DNA of 64,000 nt from Methylocystis sp. MJC1 (GTDB lineage Bacteria; Pseudomonadota; Alphaproteobacteria; Rhizobiales; Beijerinckiaceae), in the NCBI RefSeq assembly GCF_026427715.1, contig NZ_CP107558.1:1711001-1775000 (forward strand), written 5' to 3'. Below the pieces are notes generated by a model that was given only the letters and a program-made list of their open reading frames with translations, searched no databases and was not told the origin of the DNA. Made by a program: the position numbers and the translations under genes. This document shows positions 1 through 9,111 of this stretch, piece by piece; the stretch's first letter is position 1, and each line of letters begins with the position of its first letter.

Positions 1-2
1 TG

Positions 3-1349
3 CGCAACATCTTCATGTTCATAGGCGCGGTGGTGATGATGTTCGCCACGAGCCCGAAGCTTGCCGGACTCGCGCTTGCGGCGATCCCTGTCATCGTCCT
101 GCCGCTGATCGCCTCTGGCCGCGGCGTGCGCCGCCGCTCCAAACACGCTCAGGACACGCTGGCCCAGGCCGCGGCCTATGCCGGTGAGAATTTGTCGGCC
201 GTTCGCACCATGCAGGCCAATGGAGCGCAGGCCTCGACAGTGGCGCGTTTCACGCGCGCGGTGGAAACCGCCTATGACGCCGCGCAGGCGGCGACGCTGC
301 TGCGCGCCTTCATGACGGCGGGCGCCATTCTCATCGTCTTCACCAGCGTCGTTCTCGTTCTATGGCTCGGCGCGCAGGACGTGCTCGCCGGTCGAATGAC
401 CTCGGGCCTGCTGTCGCAATTCGTGCTCTACGCCGTGCTCGGCGCGAGTTCGCTCGGCGAGCTTTCGTCCGTCTGGGGCGAGGTGAGTGCGGCCGCAGGC
501 GCCGCCTCGCGCATCGCTGAAATTCTCGCGGTGAAGCCGAAGATCGTCGCGTCCGCGCATCCGACCCCGGCGCCCGCCCGCTGGCAGGGGCGCATTTCCT
601 TCAACCATGTGAGCTTCGCTTATCCGACGGCGCCCGACCGTTCGGCGCTGCACGATTTGTCGCTGACCATCGCGCCGGGCGAGCGGGTGGCGCTGGTCGG
701 TCCCTCGGGCGCGGGGAAATCCACGCTCTTCGCGCTGCTGTTGCGCTTCTACGACGTTGAAAAGGGTGCGGTCATGCTCGACGGCGTCGATCTGCGCGCG
801 CTCGACCCGCTCGATCTGCGCGCGGCCATCGCGCTCGCACCGCAGGACCCTGTGATCTTCGGGCTGTCGGTCGCAGAGAATATCGCTTACGGCCGCGAGG
901 GCGCGGCCCGCGAGGCGATCGTCGCCGCGGCGAAGCGGGCCCAGGCGCATGATTTCATCGAGGCGCTGCCGCAGGGCTACGACACGCTGCTGGGCGAACG
1001 CGGCGTCACGCTTTCCGGCGGCCAGCGGCAACGCCTCGCCATCGCCCGCGCCATTCTGGCGGACGCGCCCGTGCTGCTGCTGGACGAAGCTACCTCCGCG
1101 CTCGACGCCGAGAATGAAGCCGCCGTGCAAGAGGCGCTGCACGACGTCATGGCCGGGCGCACCAGCATCGTCATCGCCCATCGACTGGCGACGGTGCTGG
1201 AAGCCGATCGCATTGTGGTTCTGGACCAGGGCCGCATCGTGGAGGAGGGGACCCACGCGACCCTCACGGCCGCGGGCGGGCTTTATGCGCGGCTGGCGAA
1301 GCTGCAGTTCGATACGGAGCGCGCCCATACGGCGGACGCCCTGCTGTGA
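3..1349 (+). CDS. ABC exporter, fused permease and ATPase (5' end cut by window)
   Basis: Half-transporter of the MsbA-like type I exporter class: a membrane domain fused to an ATP-binding domain, expected to pump a lipid or small molecule across the inner membrane as a homodimer. The frame is open to the first base of the window, so the N-terminus is missing; residues are numbered from the first Met at 15. Hydrophobic helices lie at about 20-38 and 103-120. Walker A GPSGAGKST is near 228, the signature LSGGQRQR near 333, Walker B LLLDEATSAL near 353 and the switch His in IAHRL near 387. The stop overlaps the start of the cupin gene. The substrate cannot be read from the sequence. Confidence 0.9.
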   Translation, partial: RNIFMFIGAVVMMFATSPKLAGLALAAIPVIVLPLIASGRGVRRRSKHAQDTLAQAAAYAGENLSAVRTMQANGAQASTVARFTRAVETAYDAAQAATLLRAFMTAGAILIVFTSVVLVLWLGAQDVLAGRMTSGLLSQFVLYAVLGASSLGELSSVWGEVSAAAGAASRIAEILAVKPKIVASAHPTPAPARWQGRISFNHVSFAYPTAPDRSALHDLSLTIAPGERVALVGPSGAGKSTLFALLLRFYDVEKGAVMLDGVDLRALDPLDLRAAIALAPQDPVIFGLSVAENIAYGREGAAREAIVAAAKRAQAHDFIEALPQGYDTLLGERGVTLSGGQRQRLAIARAILADAPVLLLDEATSALDAENEAAVQEALHDVMAGRTSIVIAHRLATVLEADRIVVLDQGRIVEEGTHATLTAAGGLYARLAKLQFDTERAHTADALL

Positions 1350-1690
1350 CGATCGTCGTCAGCAAGGAAAACGCCGAGCATTATGTCTGGGGCGCGAGCT
1401 GTGACGGCTGGCGCCTCGTTGATCGCGCCGATCTGAGCGTCATCCACGAGCGCATGCCGTGCGGGAGCGCCGAGACCCGGCATTTCCACCAGAAGGCGCG
1501 CCAGTTCTTCTTTGTTCTGGCCGGGGAGCTCTCGATCGAGGTCGCGGGGACCGTCTGCGTGGTCGCTGCCGGGCGGGGCCTCGAGATCGCGCCGGGCGCG
1601 CCGCATCGCGTCGTCAACGCCGGCGCCGACGTCGCAGAATTTCTGGTCGTTTCTCAGCCAACTACGCGCGGCGATAGAAACGAAGGCTGA
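1346..1690 (+). CDS. Small single-domain cupin protein
   Basis: A 114-residue beta-barrel cupin. The first cupin motif is seen as HFHQKARQFFFVLAGE, with the HxH metal ligands and a Gln where the usual Glu would be; the second motif has a His in PGAPHRV. The GTG start overlaps the stop of the ABC exporter by four bases, so the two are translationally coupled. Such small cupins often bind a metal and act as isomerases, dioxygenases or ligand sensors; nothing here decides which. Function unknown. Confidence 0.8.
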   Translation: MTIVVSKENAEHYVWGASCDGWRLVDRADLSVIHERMPCGSAETRHFHQKARQFFFVLAGELSIEVAGTVCVVAAGRGLEIAPGAPHRVVNAGADVAEFLVVSQPTTRGDRNEG

Positions 1691-1860
1691 GCTAGCGGGA
1701 TTGGCCTTTGGACTTGACGCCACGCCGATCCTATATTCCAGCCATGGCGCAGGCGAGTGACCTAGAGAAGGCGGCAGGACGGCGCACGAGCGCATATTCC
1801 GCCTCAGGGCCATTGGGATAGATGAGGCGCTACGGTGGCCCGCGAAATCATAGCTCTGCG

Positions 1861-2370
1861 CTATGTCCTTGTCGGTGAGAGGCCGCCAGCCACGCGAAGG
1901 CGAAGCGTCTCCCTTTGCAAGAGATTAACGGTGTCGAGAGCACGAGTGAGCGTTTCAGAAGAATAGGTTGTCGGATTTTGACAAAGCGTCAAAATCCATT
2001 CTTCCAAAACGGCGTATTCGGCATCTTTGAGCCCCAGTAATCTTGATGTTAACCACCCATCCCAATATTCGATTGTCGGGCTTCGATCGAGACTCGCAAG
2101 CAATGAGCTGGCAGTAGAAGACCATCGATCTGGATATTGCGCTGACAGACACAAAACACTCGGCAAATAATACACGAACGCATCAGGTGTAAACGTGCTT
2201 ATGGCCGACGAATGCTGATCCCATTCCTCCCAAGAGATCTCACGCCAATCACGGCCGGTAAACCATAGCGCCTCCTCTTCATCGCACGAAATTGGGGCTG
2301 TTCGTTGAATGACCCTACTAGGTTTCTCCCGGTCACCAAAAGCTAGCTCGATTCGACGAGATAAGGTCAT
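1861..2370 (-). CDS. DUF6714-like hypothetical protein
   Basis: 169 residues from the ATG at 2370; a TTG further upstream at 2412 would add 14 residues. The middle contains FTPDAFVYYLPSVL, a pattern I associate with the DUF6714 family, in which a conserved Trp/Asp-rich block is followed by an F-x-YYLP segment. No signal peptide or membrane helix. Proteins of this type are often found beside polymorphic toxins as presumed immunity proteins, but that is inference. Codon use looks less GC-biased than in neighbouring guaB, and a small coding remnant lies just upstream on the same strand, so this may be a piece of an acquired cassette. Confidence 0.6.
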   Translation of the reverse strand: MTLSRRIELAFGDREKPSRVIQRTAPISCDEEEALWFTGRDWREISWEEWDQHSSAISTFTPDAFVYYLPSVLCLSAQYPDRWSSTASSLLASLDRSPTIEYWDGWLTSRLLGLKDAEYAVLEEWILTLCQNPTTYSSETLTRALDTVNLLQRETLRLRVAGGLSPTRT

Positions 2371-2438
2371 TGTTGTTCCAGCAGGCGTTTGCAATTGCCC
2401 CACTGCCTCCAAGCTTCGGCTTGCTGCCCTTGATGATT

Positions 2439-2537
2439 TTAGTCACCCCCGTCCCAACATACATTGTCACGAATCGACCGCGCTAACGCCTCATCGAGCC
2501 AGGCAGCACGACGTTCGCTGAGTTCCAGGCACGTCAT
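2439..2537 (-). CDS. Possible coding remnant upstream of the DUF6714-like gene
   Basis: A short frame of 32 residues from an ATG at 2537, ending LARSIRDNVCWDGGD. Protein-like sequence (for example DVWAEYRDWLGTEG) continues in frame upstream of this ATG, so it may be the C-terminal end of a longer lost protein. It lies on the same strand and 68 bases upstream of the DUF6714-like gene. I cannot name a family. The much longer frame in this register runs antisense through guaB and is not a gene. Confidence 0.25.
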   Translation of the reverse strand: MTCLELSERRAAWLDEALARSIRDNVCWDGGD

Positions 2538-2678
2538 GCCTTCGGTCCCGAGCCAATCTCTATATTCCGCCCATACGTCGTGGCGGCGCCATTTGCCTTT
2601 GCAAGGATAAATGCTATGAGCACCCGCCAACCCTCTCAGGCGGCGCGCTCGTTTACGCCGCCCCATCGCAGCCCATGA

Positions 2679-4178
<1,500 letters not shown>

Positions 4179-4212
4179 CGCCATTTCCGCTTGAGCAGCT
4201 CGCGTTGGGTTT

Positions 4213-4295
4213 GTCATTTTGGTCGGGCTGGAAGCCCGACCCGGAGTCCAGATCCTGGATTCCGGATCGCTCGATTTGCGAGCGTCGGGGATGAC
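4213..4295. repeat. Palindromic intergenic repeat, copy 1
   Basis: Begins GTCATTTTGG and ends GTCGGGGATGAC, with internal hairpins (GTCGGGCT pairing AGCCCGAC; CGCTCG pairing CGAGCG). The right-hand end GCGAGCGTCGGGRATGAC recurs at about 17781-17798. It sits just after guaB and may act as a REP-like mRNA end or terminator. Confidence 0.6.
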
Positions 4296-4378
4296 GAGAG
4301 CCGATCAAGCTGATTTCGTTTGACCGGATCGCGCTGACGTCGCTTTCTTCGTCCGCAAGGGGCGGAGCGAGCGGCGCG

Positions 4379-4813
4379 TCAGAATGGCAATGGGGCGAGG
4401 TCGGGGGCCGTCCACTCGTGGCGGGCGGGGATGCTGAATAAGGTCTCGCGCCGCCAATAGGCGAGTAGCCAATCAGGGTGACCCAGGGGCGAGGCCATCA
4501 GCTCATTGGCTATGCAATGGAGACTGGCGGTTTCCGGATAGGCGCCGAGATGCGCCGATGCGGCGCGCATCGACGCAAGCGTAATCGTGTGGTGATAGCC
4601 GCCTGTATCGGTGTTCGGCGTGCCGGTCGCCTCGTTATAAGCAACGATGAGCCCTTTGATCGCGGACGCCGTGGTCAAATCGCGCCGGTAACGTAAAAGC
4701 CAGACGGCGGCGGCGAAATGCGCCGCGTGAGTCCAGTCGGCTTTCGGCAATGTCCGGTCGATCACGCCTAAGGCAATGCGTTCTATTGCGGCGTCGGTCT
4801 CGAACTTGAACAT
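4379..4813 (-). CDS. Conserved hypothetical protein, 144 residues
   Basis: Start taken at the ATG at 4813 (MFKFETDAAIERI); upstream codons in the same frame do not look coding. Features include W-T-H-A-A-H-F near residue 27 and a GGYHHTITLA block near 71-80. The His residues could bind metal or a cofactor, but I know of no assigned function. No membrane segment. It is convergent with guaB and divergent from the 90-residue gene at 4913. Confidence 0.6.
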   Translation of the reverse strand: MFKFETDAAIERIALGVIDRTLPKADWTHAAHFAAAVWLLRYRRDLTTASAIKGLIVAYNEATGTPNTDTGGYHHTITLASMRAASAHLGAYPETASLHCIANELMASPLGHPDWLLAYWRRETLFSIPARHEWTAPDLAPLPF

Positions 4814-4912
4814 TCTCGTCCTCAGAAAAATCAAAAATGGCATGTCGATTGCTGAATTGGTCTCAAGACAGGGCGGGCAGGGGCCGCCGCCCCCAATTGT
4901 CGGAGGTCGCAC

Positions 4913-5185
4913 ATGCTCCCCCAAGTCATTCTGGTCGATGGCGTTCCCAGATGCGTGATTCGCCCGACGGACCAAAAAAACCTCGATCGCTTCGTGCGCA
5001 ACGGCAAGAAATGGCTGCAGGCCGGAAACTCCGAAGCCAAATGCACCTATCGGCCGGCTGACGAGGTCGAGAGCGCCATCTGGAAAGACGCCTTTGGGCT
5101 GCATAAAGCCGGGGGCGCCGACGAGGAGAGCTTCTTCGGCATTCCGTTGACGTCGCTCGCCGTCGCGCCGGGTCCGTCCGAATGA
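4913..5185 (+). CDS. Hypothetical small protein, 90 residues
   Basis: An exact GGAGGT ribosome site lies five bases before the ATG, which is the main reason for calling it. The protein begins MLPQVILVDGVPRCVIRP, is soluble, and has two Cys residues. Most of the frame is not covered by a better candidate on the other strand. No family recognised and no operon partner. Confidence 0.5.
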   Translation: MLPQVILVDGVPRCVIRPTDQKNLDRFVRNGKKWLQAGNSEAKCTYRPADEVESAIWKDAFGLHKAGGADEESFFGIPLTSLAVAPGPSE

Positions 5186-5374
5186 GCTCGCGCCATTTGC
5201 GGTTTCTTTGTCACACGGCCGCCGTCGATCATCTGCTTTAACCCGCCCCGATCGACCGGCGAGGGCTTCCGCCATCTCAGGGGTTGTGATAGCCGGAGAC
5301 GCGAGCTTCGCGCGCTCTCGCGCAGCGAGGCGGCCCAGCTTTTCAATGACAAAGCTGCAAGGGGAGGGAATCAC

Positions 5375-6412
5375 ATGTCCGCACTTCGGTTCGCCGTGAC
5401 CGGCGCGATGCTGCTATTTCCCGTATTGGCTCACGCTGGCGACCTGCGCGCCGACGCCAATGCGGTCTTCAAGCCGATCGACGCCGCGAGCGTCAACTCG
5501 GTCGTCAAGAACAACGCCATCACCCCCGCCAAGATCGAGCTCGGCCACAAGTTGTTCTTCGATCCCCGCCTGTCGAAGAGCCAGATCATCAGCTGTAACA
5601 GCTGCCATAATCTCGGCACGGGCGGCGTCGACACCGGCCCCACCTCGATTGGTCATGGCTGGGCCAAGGGCCCGCGCCGCGCGCCGAGCGTGCTCAACGC
5701 CGTCTTCAACGTCGCCCAGTTCTGGGACGGCCGCGCCGTCGACCTCAAGGCGCAGGCCAAGGGCCCGGTTCAGGCCGACGTCGAGATGAACAATACGCCG
5801 GCCGCCGTCGAGGCGACGCTGAAGAGCATGCCGGCCTATGTCGTCGAGTTCAAGGCGGCCTTCCCGAACGACACCAACCCGGTCAGCTTCGACAATATGG
5901 CGAACGCCATCGAGGCTTTCGAGGCCACGCTGACGACGCCGAACGCCAAGTTCGACAAGTTCCTGGCGGGCGACGCCAACGCCCTCAACGACACCGAGAA
6001 GAAGGGCCTACGCCTGTTCATCGACAAGGGCTGCAGCGGCTGCCACAGCGGCGTGAACGTCGGCGGCAACGGCTACTTCCCCTTCGGCGTCGCCGAGAAG
6101 CCCGATGCGGCGATCCTGCCCGTCGCCGACCGCGGCCGCGCCAAGGTCACGAACAGCGACGCCGACGCCTTCGCCTTCCGCTCGGCCCCGCTGCGCAACG
6201 TCGCCCTGCGCGCGCCTTACTTCCATAGCGGGGCCGTTTGGACGCTGGAGGAGGCCGTCGACGTCATGGCGAAGAGCCAGCTCGGAGCGTCCTTGTCGCA
6301 CGACGAGAACGCCGCCATTGTGGCTTTCCTCAACGCGTTGACCGGCGACCAACCGAAGGTCTCCTATCCGATCCTGCCGGCGCGCACCAAGGACACGCCG
6401 CGTCCGCAGTAA
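5375..6412 (+). CDS. Diheme cytochrome c peroxidase (CcpA/MauG superfamily)
   Basis: 345 residues with a signal peptide (cut probably after AHA near 21), so a periplasmic enzyme. Two heme c sites are visible: CNSCH at 74-78 and CSGCH at 220-224. LFFDPRLS near the N-terminus and LRNVALRAPYFHSG near the C-terminus are typical of bacterial cytochrome c peroxidases, which reduce H2O2 with electrons from small cytochromes. MauG-like enzymes that modify proteins share this architecture, so the exact reaction is open. It has a good GGGGAGGG ribosome site, its own terminator at 6443, and lies immediately upstream of the pmo control region. Confidence 0.9.
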   Translation: MSALRFAVTGAMLLFPVLAHAGDLRADANAVFKPIDAASVNSVVKNNAITPAKIELGHKLFFDPRLSKSQIISCNSCHNLGTGGVDTGPTSIGHGWAKGPRRAPSVLNAVFNVAQFWDGRAVDLKAQAKGPVQADVEMNNTPAAVEATLKSMPAYVVEFKAAFPNDTNPVSFDNMANAIEAFEATLTTPNAKFDKFLAGDANALNDTEKKGLRLFIDKGCSGCHSGVNVGGNGYFPFGVAEKPDAAILPVADRGRAKVTNSDADAFAFRSAPLRNVALRAPYFHSGAVWTLEEAVDVMAKSQLGASLSHDENAAIVAFLNALTGDQPKVSYPILPARTKDTPRPQ

Positions 6413-6442
6413 TCGGCGGTTGAAAATCTAAGGTTCGACAAA

Positions 6443-6468
6443 CCCCTGGCGAAAGCCAGGGGTTTTTT
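6443..6468 (+). terminator. Intrinsic terminator of the diheme peroxidase gene
   Basis: Perfect 8-bp stem CCCCTGGC/GCCAGGGG with a GAAA loop followed by six T. It separates the peroxidase transcript from pmoCAB. Confidence 0.95.
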
Positions 6469-7064
6469 GTTGAAAGGATCCATCGCGAGCCAGGCGGTGA
6501 GAAAGGCGCCTCTATCTTCTTCTTGCCATGCATGGCGCCGCTCTGATCTGCGGTTCGTAATCTCGAGCGCGGCCCGCAATCCTGTTGGCCGGGCGGCCGC
6601 GTGTCGCGCCAGGATTTGGGCGCCTGCACGCCACAATTGTGGCAATCTCTTTCTTAGTTAATAAAAATCAGTAACTTGAGCATAGGCTCTCGCTGCCGGG
6701 AGAGGCACCTCATTCTTCCCATATGGGTAGGAAAATACCAACCCACTGGGGTTGTTTAGACTATTCGATAGACAGTTGAATGCTATCCCATGGGGTATTG
6801 TCATTATGTTGGTGAGAGGGAATGGTTGGGCCACGCTAAACGGGGTCTGTTGGCTTGGCTCGGGAGGGCCGGTTTGGGGCACTGTTTAGGCGGCGACGTC
6901 GGTGTTCGTCCGATAACAACAAGGCGGCCTTATTGGATGTTCGATCTTTTGGGGGGAAATTCTCAAAGGTCGGGGTCTGAGAGCTGCTTCAAGAAAGGGC
7001 GGGACGGTCTTGGGCTCCGTTAACAGCGGGTCCGACCTCACGTTAATCAAACGAGGACGAAGCG
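6469..7064 (+). promoter_or_regulatory. pmoC upstream control region
   Basis: About 600 bases with no convincing gene. The first part is relatively AT-rich and must carry the pmo promoter, which in alphaproteobacterial methanotrophs is reported to be sigma70-type. I see a TTGAAT at 6776-6781 and TATTGT at 6796-6801, but the 14-base spacing is poor, so I do not place the promoter. Three CCC/GGG dyads lie at 6718-6727, 6739-6754 and 6787-6794. From 6820 the strand becomes G-rich. Confidence 0.6.
6718..6794. promoter_or_regulatory. Three CCC/GGG dyad symmetries upstream of pmoC
   Basis: CCCATATGGG (6718-6727, perfect 10-base palindrome), CAACCC-ACTG-GGGTTG (6739-6754) and CCCATGGG (6787-6794). 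The arms share the CCC...GGG ends. They may be binding sites for an unknown pmo regulator; this is inference from symmetry only. Confidence 0.35.
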
Positions 7065-7092
7065 GCTCCGTTCCGGGAGGCGGAGCTTTTTT
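7065..7092 (+). terminator. Terminator-like hairpin in the pmoC leader
   Basis: Stem GCTCCG (7065-7070) pairs with CGGAGC (7081-7086) across a 10-base loop and is followed by six T (7087-7092). It ends 43 bases before the pmoC start, inside the expected mRNA leader, so it could act as an attenuator or as a 5' stabilising structure. Confidence 0.55.
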
Positions 7093-7135
7093 ACCGGTCA
7101 CGCGCATCCCTGGGAGCACATAGGAGGAGTTAAAT

Positions 7136-7906
7136 ATGAGCTCGACGACTAGCACGGCTGCCGGCGCAGCTGCTGAAGTAGAGTCCGTAGTCGATCTGCG
7201 CGGCATGTGGATCGGCCTTGCGGTTCTGAATGTTTTCTATCTGATCGTCCGCATTTACGAGCAGGTTTTCGGCTGGCGCGCCGGCCTGGACTCGTTCGCT
7301 CCGGAATTCCAGACCTACTGGATGTCGATCCTTTGGACCGAAATCCCGCTGGAGCTCGTCTCCGGTCTGGCGCTCGCCGGCTTCCTGTGGAAGACCCGCG
7401 ACCGTAACGTCGACGCCGTCTCGCCGCGCGAAGAGATGCGCCGCCTGGTGGTTCTCGTTCAGTGGCTGGTCGTTTACGGCATCGCCATCTACTGGGGCGC
7501 CTCGTTCTTCACCGAACAGGACGGCACCTGGCACATGACGGTTATCCGTGACACGGACTTCACGCCGTCGCACATCATCGAGTTCTACATGAGCTACCCG
7601 ATCTATTCGGTGATCGCGGTTGGCGCGTTCTTCTATGCGAAGACCCGCATTCCGTATTTTGCTCATGGCTACTCGCTGGCGTTCCTGATCGTCGCCATCG
7701 GCCCGTTCATGATCATCCCGAACGTCGGCCTGAATGAGTGGGGCCACACCTTCTGGTTCATGGAAGAGCTGTTCGTTGCTCCGCTGCACTGGGGCTTCGT
7801 GTTCTTCGGCTGGATGGCGCTCGGCGTGTTCGGCGTCGTGCTGCAGATCCTCGGCCGCATCCATGCGCTGGTCGGCAAGGAAGGCGTCGCCCTCCTCACC
7901 GAGTAA
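7136..7906 (+). CDS. pmoC: Particulate methane monooxygenase subunit C
   Basis: Membrane subunit of pMMO, which oxidises methane to methanol in the intracytoplasmic membranes. 256 residues with several transmembrane helices. The CuC ligands are seen as Asp129, His133 and His146 (D-x3-H-x12-H, matching Asp156/His160/His173 of Methylococcus). The CuD ligands are Asn200, His204 and His218 (N-x3-H-x13-H, matching Asn227/His231/His245). The ribosome site AGGAGGAG is near-perfect. First gene of the pmoCAB operon; a 325-base spacer separates it from pmoA. Confidence 0.98.
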   Translation: MSSTTSTAAGAAAEVESVVDLRGMWIGLAVLNVFYLIVRIYEQVFGWRAGLDSFAPEFQTYWMSILWTEIPLELVSGLALAGFLWKTRDRNVDAVSPREEMRRLVVLVQWLVVYGIAIYWGASFFTEQDGTWHMTVIRDTDFTPSHIIEFYMSYPIYSVIAVGAFFYAKTRIPYFAHGYSLAFLIVAIGPFMIIPNVGLNEWGHTFWFMEELFVAPLHWGFVFFGWMALGVFGVVLQILGRIHALVGKEGVALLTE

Positions 7907-8231
7907 GATGTGACGACCCGCTCGCGCCCCTAAGGGCGCGGGCGGAGAGTTCGGGCGCGGGGCTTTTCTTTAGACAAGAGAACGAGCGTTATCTGGCCGC
8001 CATTGGCGACTGGGGTGGTTCTTCTCGGGTCGTGGTCAGGGGTTCCTCTGGAGTTTCCTGGCTGAAAAGGAAGGCTTCGCTCAGGCGGCGCGCGAGCGCG
8101 CCCAAAGGAAATGCCGGGCGGGGCCCTAGAGGCGATCGTCCGGGCGCGGTCCGGGGGCGCGACGCTTCCGGTCTGCGGCAAAAAGAAACTCGGGGCCTTA
8201 AGGCGCTCGAGAAACACCAAGGAGAAGAGTG
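7907..8231 (+). other. pmoC-pmoA intercistronic spacer with hairpin
   Basis: 325 bases without a supported gene. A stable hairpin at 7923-7940 (CGCGCCC, loop CTAA, GGGCGCG) follows the pmoC stop without a T-run, so it looks like an RNA-stability or processing element rather than a terminator. No promoter for pmoA can be placed with confidence. Confidence 0.5.
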
Positions 8232-8990
8232 ATGTCACAATCGAAAAGCGGGGGGGCGGTCGGTCCGTTCAACTCCGTCGCCGAGGCGGCGGGTTGCGTC
8301 GCGACGACGGACTGGATGCTTCTGGTTCTGCTGTTCTTTGCGGTCCTGGGCGGCTATCACGTCCACTTCATGCTGACGGCGGGCGACTGGGACTTCTGGG
8401 TTGACTGGAAGGATCGTCGTATGTGGCCGACGGTTATCCCGATCCTCGGCGTGACCTTCTGCGCGGCTTCGCAGGCTTTCTGGTGGGTCAACTTCCGTCT
8501 TCCGTTCGGCGCCGTTTTCGCGGCTCTGGGCCTTCTGATCGGCGAGTGGATCAACCGCTACGTCAACTTCTGGGGCTGGACCTACTTCCCGATCAGCCTC
8601 GTGTTCCCGTCTGCTCTGATCGTTCCGGCGATCTGGCTCGACGTGATCCTGCTCCTGTCGGGCTCCTATGTGATCACGGCGGTTGTCGGCTCGCTGGGCT
8701 GGGGTCTGCTGTTCTACCCGAACAACTGGCCGGCCATCGCCGCCTTCCACCAGGCGACCGAGCAGCATGGTCAGCTGATGACGCTGGCCGATCTGATCGG
8801 CTTCCACTTCGTCCGCACCTCGATGCCGGAATACATCCGTATGGTCGAGCGCGGCACGCTGCGCACCTTCGGTAAGGACGTTGTGCCGGTTGCGGCGTTC
8901 TTCTCGGGCTTCGTCTCGATGATGGTGTACTTCCTGTGGTGGTTCATGGGTCGCTGGTATTCCACGACCAAGCGGATCGAGCAGATCTAA
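8232..8990 (+). CDS. pmoA: Particulate methane monooxygenase subunit A
   Basis: 252 residues, the standard length. Membrane subunit of pMMO lying beside the PmoC copper sites and the usual phylogenetic marker for methanotrophs. The N-terminus MSQSKSGGAVGPFNSVAEAA and the GDWDFWVDWKDRR block are of the type II (Methylocystis/Methylosinus) form. The ATG at 8232, preceded by AAGGAGA, is preferred over an overlapping GTG three bases upstream. Middle gene of the operon; pmoB follows after 121 bases. Confidence 0.98.
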   Translation: MSQSKSGGAVGPFNSVAEAAGCVATTDWMLLVLLFFAVLGGYHVHFMLTAGDWDFWVDWKDRRMWPTVIPILGVTFCAASQAFWWVNFRLPFGAVFAALGLLIGEWINRYVNFWGWTYFPISLVFPSALIVPAIWLDVILLLSGSYVITAVVGSLGWGLLFYPNNWPAIAAFHQATEQHGQLMTLADLIGFHFVRTSMPEYIRMVERGTLRTFGKDVVPVAAFFSGFVSMMVYFLWWFMGRWYSTTKRIEQI

Positions 8991-9111
8991 TCGCCAAAAA
9001 AAGACGCGGTGGATTTTGGTTGGATCATCGGTTTGGCCTGATCTGTCGCGGATGAAAAAATCGGCTGGCGCGCGAGGCGCCGGCCGGGAGAAGAACCTGG
9101 GAGGTTTGTTC

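Noticed and set aside
6776..6801. TTGAAT/TATTGT as the pmo promoter
   Set aside because: The 14-base spacing is too short for a sigma70 promoter, so I did not place a promoter there.
6658..7023. Short frames on both strands upstream of pmoC
   Set aside because: Poor composition and no ribosome sites; the region is better read as control sequence.
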